DNA of 19,382 nucleotides from JBKPDV01 sp046728075 (GTDB lineage: Bacteria; Acidobacteriota; Thermoanaerobaculia; UBA5066; Gp7-AA6): NCBI GenBank assembly GCA_046728075.1, contig JBKPDV010000037.1, forward strand, positions 1-19,382, in the 5' to 3' direction. Each line of letters opens with the position of its first letter. Position 1 is the first letter of the stretch. The notes below the pieces were generated by a model that searched no databases, had not been told where the DNA came from, and was given only the letters and a program-made list of their open reading frames with translations. Both the position numbers and the translations under genes were made by a program. Positions 1-5,619 of this stretch are shown here, in pieces.

Positions 1-54
1 AAGCGGTTCGATGCCGAGGAGGTCTTTGGAACGGAGGGAACTAACGAGGTTCAA
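1..54 (-). CDS. pyrB: Aspartate carbamoyltransferase, N-terminal fragment (partial, runs off left edge)
   Basis: Read on the minus strand from a TTG at 54..52, the frame gives MNLVSSLRSKDLLGIEPL and then leaves the window. The RSKDLLGIEPL stretch matches the start of many bacterial aspartate carbamoyltransferases, which carry K/H-x-LLGIExLS before the carbamoyl-phosphate-binding domain. The enzyme condenses carbamoyl phosphate with aspartate in pyrimidine synthesis. It lies directly downstream of pyrR on the same strand, and pyrR-pyrB is a common order, which strengthens the call. An in-frame TGA at 60..58 limits the start to the TTG (other codons would be non-standard). The TTG sits inside the inverted heptad repeat that fills the gap, and no Shine-Dalgarno is visible. 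Only 18 codons are seen, so the identity rests on a short motif plus context. Confidence 0.65.
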   Translation of the reverse strand, partial: MNLVSSLRSKDLLGIEPL

Positions 55-121
55 AGTTCAAAGTTCAAGGTTCAAGGTTGATGCGTGAGTCACTTTGAAC
101 GTTGAACGTTGAACGTTGAAC
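49..121. repeat. Inverted heptad-repeat palindrome R1 (GTTCAAN x4 / NTTGAAC x4)
   Basis: The left arm (49-77) is four tandem heptads GTTCAAA, GTTCAAA, GTTCAAG, GTTCAAG. The right arm (93-121) is CTTTGAAC followed by three GTTGAAC. Folding the arms pairs 25 of 29 positions, and the four mismatches fall exactly at the seventh base of each heptad (positions 7, 14, 21, 28). A 15-nt loop (78-92) separates the arms. The element fills the gap between pyrR and pyrB and includes the probable pyrB start codon. In the pyrR-pyrB transcript it would form a long hairpin over that start. Confidence 0.9.
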
Positions 122-126
122 TCTCC

Positions 127-687
127 TCACGCGGGCTTCTCCAGGATCCAAACCTCGTCCGTCCCATCCGTCTCCTCGAACATCACCTTGATGACTTCCC
201 GCGAAGAGGTGGGAACGCTCTTGCCGACGTAGTTCGCCTCGATGGGGATCTCCCGGTGGCCGCGGTCGATCAGGACCGCCAGACGGACGGCGCGAGGACG
301 CCCGAGATCGATCAGGCCGTCCAGGGCCGCCCGGACAGTCCGACCGGTGTAGAGCACGTCGTCGCAGAGCACCACGACGCGGTTGGCGAGGTCGAAGTCG
401 ATTTCCGTCTTTTTCAAGAGAGGTTGGGGCGCGACCAGCGAGAGGTCGTCGCGATAGAGAGTGATGTCGAGCGTTCCCGTCGGAAAGGGCTTGCCGACCA
501 GGTCGGACAGGCGGGCGGCCAGGCGGCTGGCCAGGGGCACTCCCCGAGTGCGGATGCCGATGAAGACCAGATCCGCCAGGTCCTTCTGGCGCTCGGCGAC
601 CTCGTGCGCCATTCGGTCGACCATCCGCCGGATCCGCTCCGCGTCGAGGATCCGCGTTTTCTTGACGAGAGTGTCGGTCACGGCCAA
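127..687 (-). CDS. pyrR: PyrR bifunctional pyrimidine regulator / uracil phosphoribosyltransferase
   Basis: This 186-residue protein has the usual PyrR length. It shows the type I phosphoribosyltransferase fold: a GIRTRGVPLA segment at about 44-53, the PRPP-binding loop VVVLCDDVLYTGR at 104-116, and the PyrR-typical DRGHREIPI at about 141-149, followed by the VGKSVPTS segment. In Firmicutes PyrR binds pyr mRNA and causes attenuation when UMP is high. Many homologues also convert uracil plus PRPP to UMP. Which role dominates here cannot be told from the sequence. The frame opens with TTG at 687; an in-frame GTG two codons later is an alternative, and there is no ATG nearby. It is followed on the same strand by the start of pyrB, with an inverted heptad repeat filling the 72-nt gap. 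It is divergent from the MglA-like gene. Confidence 0.95.
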   Translation of the reverse strand: MAVTDTLVKKTRILDAERIRRMVDRMAHEVAERQKDLADLVFIGIRTRGVPLASRLAARLSDLVGKPFPTGTLDITLYRDDLSLVAPQPLLKKTEIDFDLANRVVVLCDDVLYTGRTVRAALDGLIDLGRPRAVRLAVLIDRGHREIPIEANYVGKSVPTSSREVIKVMFEETDGTDEVWILEKPA

Positions 688-696
688 GGCGCGGGC

Positions 697-702
697 AGTC
701 TA
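697..702 (-). promoter_or_regulatory. Possible -10 box for pyrR
   Basis: TAGACT on the minus strand lies 9 nt before the TTG start of pyrR. No convincing -35 or Shine-Dalgarno is visible, so the transcript would have a very short or no leader. Weak evidence on its own. Confidence 0.3.
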
Positions 703-744
703 TGAGCTAGGTCTCGACGCGTCAACCGACGTCCCCTCGGAGAA

Positions 745-818
745 CCCCCCGTCCCCCAGTCCCCCCGTCGCCCCGTCTGATACTGGACGGAGGGACTGGG
801 TGACGGGGAGACGGGGGG
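745..818. repeat. Inverted octad-repeat palindrome R2 (NNCCCGTC x4 / GACGGGNN x4)
   Basis: The left arm (745-777) has GTC at 751, 759, 767 and 775, a strict 8-bp period. The right arm (786-818) has GAC at 786, 794, 802 and 810, again every 8 bp. The arms pair at 27 of 33 positions around an 8-nt loop, TGATACTG. The element lies between the divergent pyrR and MglA-like genes. It has the same architecture as the heptad palindromes elsewhere in the window but an unrelated unit sequence and an 8-bp unit. Confidence 0.85.
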
Positions 819-852
819 TAAGAAAAAGGCGAAAGTCGACAGGGAGAGCGTT

Positions 853-858
853 TACAAT
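853..858 (+). promoter_or_regulatory. Possible -10 box for the MglA-like gene
   Basis: TACAAT ends 11 nt before the ATG at 870. No good -35 is visible at the expected distance. GGGGA at 859-863 could be a weak ribosome-binding site if transcription began further upstream. Confidence 0.35.
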
Positions 859-869
859 GGGGAAAAACC

Positions 870-2792
870 ATGGTCGTCTACAACGCCGGCACACGCGAGC
901 TGACAGCGAAGATCGTCTATTACGGCCCGGGATTGGGCGGCAAGACTACGAACCTGCAGGTCTTGCACGACCGTCTGGACCCCGCGACCGTCGGAAAACT
1001 GCTCAACCTGGCCACGCAGACGGATCGAACGATCTACTTCGACCTTCTTCCGGTCGAGCTCGGCGACATCAAGGGTTACAAGATCCGCTTCCAGCTGGCG
1101 ACGGTTCCCGGCCAGACCGCGTTCAACGAGACACGGCGCGTCGTCCTGAAGGGCGCGGACGGCATCGTCTTCGTCGCGGACTCGCAGTGGACGATGCTGC
1201 CGAAGAACCTCGAGAGCTGGCACAACCTGAAGGAGAACCTCAAAGCCAACGGCGTCTCCTTTGAGGGAATCCCGATCGTCATCCAGTACAACAAACGCGA
1301 TCTGACGGACATCCTCTCCGTCGACGCCCTGCAGGAGGCGCTCGGCCTCTCGTCCTACCCCTTCGTCGAGGCGGTCGCCTCGGCCGGCCGAGGCGTGACC
1401 GAGACGTTCAAACTGATTTCGAAGTTGACCTTTGTCGATCTCCTTCGGCGGTTGCAGGGCCGACGTCCCGAAGAGGCGGCTCCGCTTCCTCCCCGCAAAG
1501 ATAAAGACGACCTCCTCTCGTGGAAAGATTCCCTCTTGAACCGCCCGACTCCGGCGGCCATCAAGCGGCCCCTCTCTCTCGTGCCTCCCACCGCAAACGT
1601 GGAAGAGGCCCCCTTCGAGGCCGCCGAGGATGCGCCTGTTGCCGAAGTCTCGGCCGAGATGGACGGCCCCTTCAACGAGGCCTCGACCTCGCAACAGATG
1701 CCCGAGTCCGCCCCGGCCGCTCCGGAGCACGACAGGGTACCGGATCGTCCGACCGAGAGAATCGAGTACCTCGATCCCCTGGAGGCAGCCAGACTGGCTG
1801 CCCCGCTCTTTCCGACTAAGCGTAACGAGCCGATCCAGCCGATCCGGGTCAGCAAGCCGGAGCCTGCCGCGCCCGTTGCGCCCGTGACGCCGCCTGCGCC
1901 CGCGACCCAGACGACCGCGTCTTCGTCACCCCTTCACCCGCCTCCTGCCGCGCCAGCGCTCACACCCGAGTCGGCCCTGCTGGATCAGACGCAAGCAATT
2001 CAGCCACAGGCTGTCGAGCCGCAACGCGAAGTCTTTCCGCCGGCTTTCCTGAAGGAGACCGCCGCGCGGCGCGCCCCGGCGCCAGCCGCGCCGAGCGTTC
2101 CGGCGCCCGCAGTCGACGACGCGAAAATCCTGGCGCTGGAGTCGAGGCTCGCCCGCGCCGAGGAGGCCCTGTCTCTCCAGCGCGCCGACAGAAGCCGCTC
2201 GGAGGAAGTCTCGGCCGAGCTCGAGACGCGACTGGAGGCTGTGGAGCGCAGCGAACGGGACCTCACGCGCTCTTTGACTGAAAGGCAGGACGGGCTTTCG
2301 CAGCGGCTGGAGACTCTCGAGAAGGCGACGCTCCTTCGGCAAAAGGAAACGGAACCACGCCTGCGCGCGGTCGAAGAGCGCCTCGACCGCGGGGAGAAAC
2401 GCCAGCGGACAGCCGAGGATGACGTGTCCCTGGCCTTGAGGACCCTCTCCGAGCGCGGAGAGAAGCTTCACCAGCAGATCGAAGACCTCGCGGAGCAGCT
2501 GGTGGCCCTGGACCGCTCTCTCCAGGACAAGACCTCGCAGACGCGGCGCGAATCCGACGATATCCGCGCGCAGTTCGATGCCTTGCAGATGGTTCTCGAG
2601 GAGAAGACGACGCAGGGGCGGCGGGAAGCCGAAGACATCCGCCTGCAGCTGGCCCCACTCCTGGAGGCCCAGGGGAAGGGCTCCCAGACCCACGAGCATT
2701 TGCTGTCCGAGTTCGATCGCCTTCGCGAGTCGCTGGCGGACGCGATGGGAGATCTTTCCGAGCGCCTCCGCAACGCGATGCGGGGTCTGTAA
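870..2792 (+). CDS. MglA-family Ras-like GTPase with Pro/Ala-rich linker and C-terminal coiled coil
   Basis: Residues 1 to about 195 are an MglA-type small GTPase: P-loop GPGLGGKTT at 19-27, the MglA-specific TVPGQ at 78-82 (threonine where Ras has aspartate), and the base-specificity motif NKRD at 141-144. MglA proteins (~195 residues) set cell polarity and motility in Myxococcus and work with the GAP MglB; no roadblock/MglB gene lies in this window. This protein is 640 residues, over three times the usual length. Residues ~200-415 are rich in Pro, Ala and Glu and look disordered. Residues ~420-640 are Glu/Arg/Leu-rich heptads typical of a coiled coil, with a 25-residue tandem duplication at 551-575 and 576-600. 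ATG at 870 places the GTPase motifs at the positions usual for MglA. The GTPase fold is certain; the tail's partner and the protein's role are unknown. Confidence 0.9.
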   Translation: MVVYNAGTRELTAKIVYYGPGLGGKTTNLQVLHDRLDPATVGKLLNLATQTDRTIYFDLLPVELGDIKGYKIRFQLATVPGQTAFNETRRVVLKGADGIVFVADSQWTMLPKNLESWHNLKENLKANGVSFEGIPIVIQYNKRDLTDILSVDALQEALGLSSYPFVEAVASAGRGVTETFKLISKLTFVDLLRRLQGRRPEEAAPLPPRKDKDDLLSWKDSLLNRPTPAAIKRPLSLVPPTANVEEAPFEAAEDAPVAEVSAEMDGPFNEASTSQQMPESAPAAPEHDRVPDRPTERIEYLDPLEAARLAAPLFPTKRNEPIQPIRVSKPEPAAPVAPVTPPAPATQTTASSSPLHPPPAAPALTPESALLDQTQAIQPQAVEPQREVFPPAFLKETAARRAPAPAAPSVPAPAVDDAKILALESRLARAEEALSLQRADRSRSEEVSAELETRLEAVERSERDLTRSLTERQDGLSQRLETLEKATLLRQKETEPRLRAVEERLDRGEKRQRTAEDDVSLALRTLSERGEKLHQQIEDLAEQLVALDRSLQDKTSQTRRESDDIRAQFDALQMVLEEKTTQGRREAEDIRLQLAPLLEAQGKGSQTHEHLLSEFDRLRESLADAMGDLSERLRNAMRGL

Positions 2793-2827
2793 AGAAGTAA
2801 GCCCCGGAGTGGGCGGGACCGAGCGTC

Positions 2828-2848
2828 GTCGGCCGCTACAGCGGCCGA
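2828..2848. repeat. GC-rich hairpin in the convergent gap, first of three
   Basis: TCGGCCGC at 2829-2836 pairs perfectly with GCGGCCGA at 2841-2848 around the loop TACA. Flanking GCGTC and GACGC could extend it with a bulge. It follows the MglA-like stop codon, but no T-run follows, so it is not a classical intrinsic terminator. Confidence 0.6.
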
Positions 2849-2860
2849 GGGACGCGACAT

Positions 2861-2879
2861 GCGGCGGCTCCGCCGCCGC
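2861..2879. repeat. GC-rich hairpin in the convergent gap, second of three
   Basis: GCGGCGGC at 2861-2868 pairs with GCCGCCGC at 2872-2879 around a 3-nt loop. It is a perfect 8-bp stem between the convergent MglA-like and era genes. Confidence 0.6.
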
Positions 2880-2904
2880 AAACCCCCGCGCCGGCGCAAG
2901 AACT

Positions 2905-2925
2905 CCCTCTCCCCCTGGGAGAGGG
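2905..2925. repeat. CCCTCTCCC/GGGAGAGGG palindrome, third of three
   Basis: CCCTCTCCC at 2905-2913 pairs with GGGAGAGGG at 2917-2925 around a 3-nt loop and is followed by GGGGTGAGGG. This sequence pattern recurs between genes in many GC-rich bacterial genomes and behaves like a REP-type intergenic repeat. With the two hairpins before it, it fills the gap between convergent genes. Confidence 0.7.
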
Positions 2926-2959
2926 GCGGGGTGAGGGCGGTACGAGAAGCCGGTTCCGG

Positions 2960-3847
2960 CTACTCCGTCTCCCCCACCACCCGGCTCAGGAACCCTTCGT
3001 CATCTCTCCAGCGCTCTCGCACTTTGACTCTCAAGTCCAGAAAGTAACGCCGTTGTGCTTGCTGCTCGAGCTCCTGCCGGGCGGCGCTTCCGATCTCCCG
3101 GATCATCGAGCCGCCCTTGCCCACCACGATGCCTTTCTGACCCTCCTTCTCGACGATGATCGATGCCGTCACGACCGTCATCTCCTTCTCCTCCTGTTCC
3201 CGCACGGACTCGACGACGACCGCCGAAGCGAAGGGCAGCTCCTGGCGCGTTCGTTCGAGCAGCTTCTCCCGGATGACCTCTCCGATCCACTCGGTTTCCG
3301 ATGTCGCCGTCAGGAAATCAGCCGGATACGCGGGGGCGCCCTCGGGAAGCCGCTGTGCGAGCAGCTGTCCGAGCCGATCCACTCCATCTCCGGTCTTTGC
3401 GGACATCGGGACGATCTCTTCGAACGTGTGCCGGCCCGAGAGGTCCGCGATCCGGGGCAACAGGCTCGGCCGGGAGACCAGATCGATCTTGTTGAGAGCG
3501 ACGAAGACCGGGCGCTGCGTCTTGCGAAACAGATCGAGCAGGCGCGCCTCGCCCGGCCCGCTACGGGAAGAAGCATCCACGACCCACACGACGAGGTCAC
3601 AGGTCGCGAGAGCGCCCGTGGCGTCGCGAACCATCGCCGCATTCATGCGGTGCTCGGGGCGGTGGATGCCGGGCGTGTCGAAGAGCGCGATCTCGGCATC
3701 TCCCAATCGGGCCACGCCGAGAATTCGCTTGCGTGTCGTCTGAGGTTTGTCCGACACGATCGCGATCTTCTCGCCGACGAGGCGGTTCACGAGGGTGGAC
3801 TTGCCCGCATTGGGAAGCCCGATGACGGCAACCGTGCCTACTTTCAC
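2960..3847 (-). CDS. era: GTPase Era
   Basis: This 295-residue protein has the full Era layout. The GTPase domain carries G1 GLPNAGKS at 10-17, the switch segment KPQTTR at 34-39, G3 DTPG at 57-60, G4 NKID at 119-122 and G5 SAK at 149-151. A C-terminal KH domain carries the RNA-binding loop VVGKGGSMIREIG at about 241-253. Era binds the 3' end of 16S rRNA and helps 30S assembly. It is the last gene of the phoH-HD-ybeY-CBS-era cluster, its usual neighbourhood. The start is a GTG at 3847..3845, 14 nt after the stop of the CBS gene. The bases before it (GAAAGCTCC) belong to heptad repeat R3, so the repeat supplies whatever ribosome-binding sequence era has. Confidence 0.97.
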   Translation of the reverse strand: MKVGTVAVIGLPNAGKSTLVNRLVGEKIAIVSDKPQTTRKRILGVARLGDAEIALFDTPGIHRPEHRMNAAMVRDATGALATCDLVVWVVDASSRSGPGEARLLDLFRKTQRPVFVALNKIDLVSRPSLLPRIADLSGRHTFEEIVPMSAKTGDGVDRLGQLLAQRLPEGAPAYPADFLTATSETEWIGEVIREKLLERTRQELPFASAVVVESVREQEEKEMTVVTASIIVEKEGQKGIVVGKGGSMIREIGSAARQELEQQAQRRYFLDLRVKVRERWRDDEGFLSRVVGETE

Positions 3848-3849
3848 GG

Positions 3850-3933
3850 AGCTTTCAGCTTTCAGCTTTCGGCTTTCAGCTTGGTGCTCGTCGAAGTGCC
3901 CGGCTGAGAGCTGATAGCTGAAAGCGGAGAGCT
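3850..3933. repeat. Inverted heptad-repeat palindrome R3 (AGCTTTC family)
   Basis: The left arm (3850-3880) is AGCTTTC three times, GGCTTTC, then AGC. The right arm (3903-3933) is GCTGAGA, GCTGATA, GCTGAAA, GCGGAGA, GCT. The arms pair at 26 of 31 positions around a 22-nt loop. The element covers the 3' end of the CBS gene and reaches to within 3 nt of the era start codon. Confidence 0.9.
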
Positions 3934-5142
3934 TGGTATCCCTTCCGCACGGACCCGGTACACGCGGCGCCGGTCCGCCTCCTCGACCGTGAATAGAATC
4001 TCCGACTCGCGATGGCTCTCGCCCGCCTTGGGAATGTGGCCCAGGCGCGCGGCGAGAAACCCTCCGACCGTCGTGAACTCCCCTTCTTCCGGGGCCCTGC
4101 CAAACAGATCCGAGATGACCTGAATACTTTCCTTGCCGGAGATCGAGAAGACTCCGGGCGAGATCTGAGTCACCGCCTCGCGCTCGTCCTCGTGCTCGTC
4201 TGAGATTTCGCCGACGATCTCTTCCAGCAGGTCCTCCACCGTGACCAGGCCGGAGACCCCGCCATATTCATCCACGACGATCGCCATCCAGAGGTGGCGC
4301 CGCTGGAATTCCCGGAGCAGCTCGGAGACTTTCTTGGATTCAGGGACGAAATAGGCGTCCCGCATGATCTGCCCGATGGGAGGAAGCTGACCCGAGCGCG
4401 AGGCCTCGAAGAGGTCCTTGACGTGCACGATTCCCGCAATGCTCTCGACCGTGCCGCGCACAACCGGGATCCGGGAGTACTTCGAAGAAGCGAAGAGATC
4501 CGCCAGGGTTTCCGGCGAGGCCGCGGCGTCGATCCAGACGATGTCGGTGCGGGGCGTCATCACCTCTCGAACGCGCGTGTCGCCGAAGTCGACGATCGAA
4601 AGGATCAGCTTCTCTTCCTCCTTCTCCAGGATCCCCTCTTCCCGTCCGACGTCGATGTAAGCCTGGACCTCCTCCTCCGTTGCGGGGGGCGCCTGAAGTC
4701 GCTCTCGGTGCTCGAAAATCCTCCGCACCGGAATGGCGAGCGGCAGCAGCAGCCAGGAGGCGGCGTCGATCGCCGGCAGGAGCCGGGTCACGATCTTCTC
4801 GGGATCCGACGAGGAAACCTTTCGAAGCAGGCCGATCTCCGTAGCCAGCCATCCCACGAGAAACACACCTCCGCCCCAGGCCCAGCCAGGCGTGAGACCG
4901 AGGGAGTGGAAACCGGACACGGACGTCAACAGCCCGGTCAAGAGCAGCATCTGCACCAGGACCTTCGTCGTCGTGCGAGTGATCTCGACTTCGCCCGGTC
5001 CGGCCAGAATGTGCGCGCGCTCCGGATGCTCCTCCAGGAGCCCGCGAATCTTGATCGGAGAGAGACGGTCGAGCGCGAGCGAAAAGGTCTCGAAAAGAAG
5101 GAAGGCCAGGTAGCAAACAGCGGAGGCCGCGAGAATGATCAC
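3862..5142 (-). CDS. CorC/HlyC-type membrane protein with CNNM-like N-terminus, two CBS domains and transporter-associated C-domain
   Basis: The 426 residues divide into a divergent CNNM/DUF21-like membrane region (hydrophobic segments near 2-24, 60-78, 88-106 and 124-140), a CBS pair at about 195-247 and 258-312 containing VMTPRTDI, YSRIPVV, VVDEYGGVSGLVTVEDLLEEIVGEI-type signatures, and a CorC_HlyC domain at about 325-400. Members of this family take part in Mg/Co efflux or resistance and are often still annotated as hemolysins. The start is GTG at 5142, overlapping the ybeY stop by 4 nt (GTGA), which implies translational coupling. The last ~24 residues (403-426, Ser/Thr-rich and unlike the family) are encoded by heptad repeat R3. 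The ancestral stop was probably near residue 400 and the repeat insertion extended the protein. Confidence 0.93.
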   Translation of the reverse strand: MIILAASAVCYLAFLLFETFSLALDRLSPIKIRGLLEEHPERAHILAGPGEVEITRTTTKVLVQMLLLTGLLTSVSGFHSLGLTPGWAWGGGVFLVGWLATEIGLLRKVSSSDPEKIVTRLLPAIDAASWLLLPLAIPVRRIFEHRERLQAPPATEEEVQAYIDVGREEGILEKEEEKLILSIVDFGDTRVREVMTPRTDIVWIDAAASPETLADLFASSKYSRIPVVRGTVESIAGIVHVKDLFEASRSGQLPPIGQIMRDAYFVPESKKVSELLREFQRRHLWMAIVVDEYGGVSGLVTVEDLLEEIVGEISDEHEDEREAVTQISPGVFSISGKESIQVISDLFGRAPEEGEFTTVGGFLAARLGHIPKAGESHRESEILFTVEEADRRRVYRVRAEGIPSSPLSAISSQPGTSTSTKLKAES

Positions 5143-5609
5143 GCTTTCTCTCCGCGTCCGGTCGTTGCCGCCGACTCCTGCGATTCCTTGAGACCGAGCC
5201 GCCGGCGCAGCCGCGCCTCCAGCCGGTCCATCTGGCCGTCGTCGACCTCGTGATCGTAGCCGAGCAGGTGGAGATATCCATGCAGGAGCAGCCGGTCGAG
5301 CTCTTCCGCGCGGCCCTGGCCCCGCCGGCGGGCCTCTCGCGAGGCGTACGGCAGAGAGATCACGATATCTCCGAGAGCTCCTCCGCCCCCGGGGAAGGCG
5401 AGCACGTCGGTCGGCCGATCCTTTCCCCGATAGTGCCGGTTGAGCGCCCGCATGCGCGCGTCGCCGCAGAAGAGAACCGAGAGCTCGGGCCCGGAGGGCG
5501 AAAGGCGGGAGGCGCGAGGCGGGAAGAGTCGCTCCGCTCGGCGGAGGAGGCTTTGCGTGTGCCGCGCCGATGGGGCGCCCGTGACGGAGGACCGAACATC
5601 GATTTCCAT
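5139..5609 (-). CDS. ybeY: Endoribonuclease YbeY
   Basis: This 156-residue protein has the metal-binding motif HGYLHLLGYDH, with His110, His114 and His120 as the three zinc ligands (H-x3-H-x5-H). It also shows the upstream RPTDVLAFP segment (65-73) typical of the family. YbeY is a single-strand-specific RNase involved in 16S rRNA 3'-end maturation and ribosome quality control. Its position between the 7TM-HD protein and the CBS/era genes is the conserved order. ATG at 5609 lies 10 nt after the stop of the 7TM-HD gene. The C-terminal tail after the last helix is short and charged. Confidence 0.96.
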   Translation of the reverse strand: MEIDVRSSVTGAPSARHTQSLLRRAERLFPPRASRLSPSGPELSVLFCGDARMRALNRHYRGKDRPTDVLAFPGGGGALGDIVISLPYASREARRRGQGRAEELDRLLLHGYLHLLGYDHEVDDGQMDRLEARLRRRLGLKESQESAATTGRGEKA

Positions 5610-5619
5610 CAGAGCGCGC

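Noticed and set aside
1..81. A plus-strand frame reading KRFDAEEVFGTEGTNE up to a TGA at 79-81, possible end of a gene
   Set aside because: The opposite strand in the same codon register reads RSKDLLGIEPL, a recognisable start of aspartate carbamoyltransferase next to pyrR, which explains the region better.
49..121. Heptad repeats as a small CRISPR array
   Set aside because: Units are 7 bp, directly adjacent and inverted across a loop; there are no spacers and no cas genes.
2828..2925. Classical rho-independent terminators after the MglA-like gene
   Set aside because: The stems are strong, but none is followed by a T-run on either strand.
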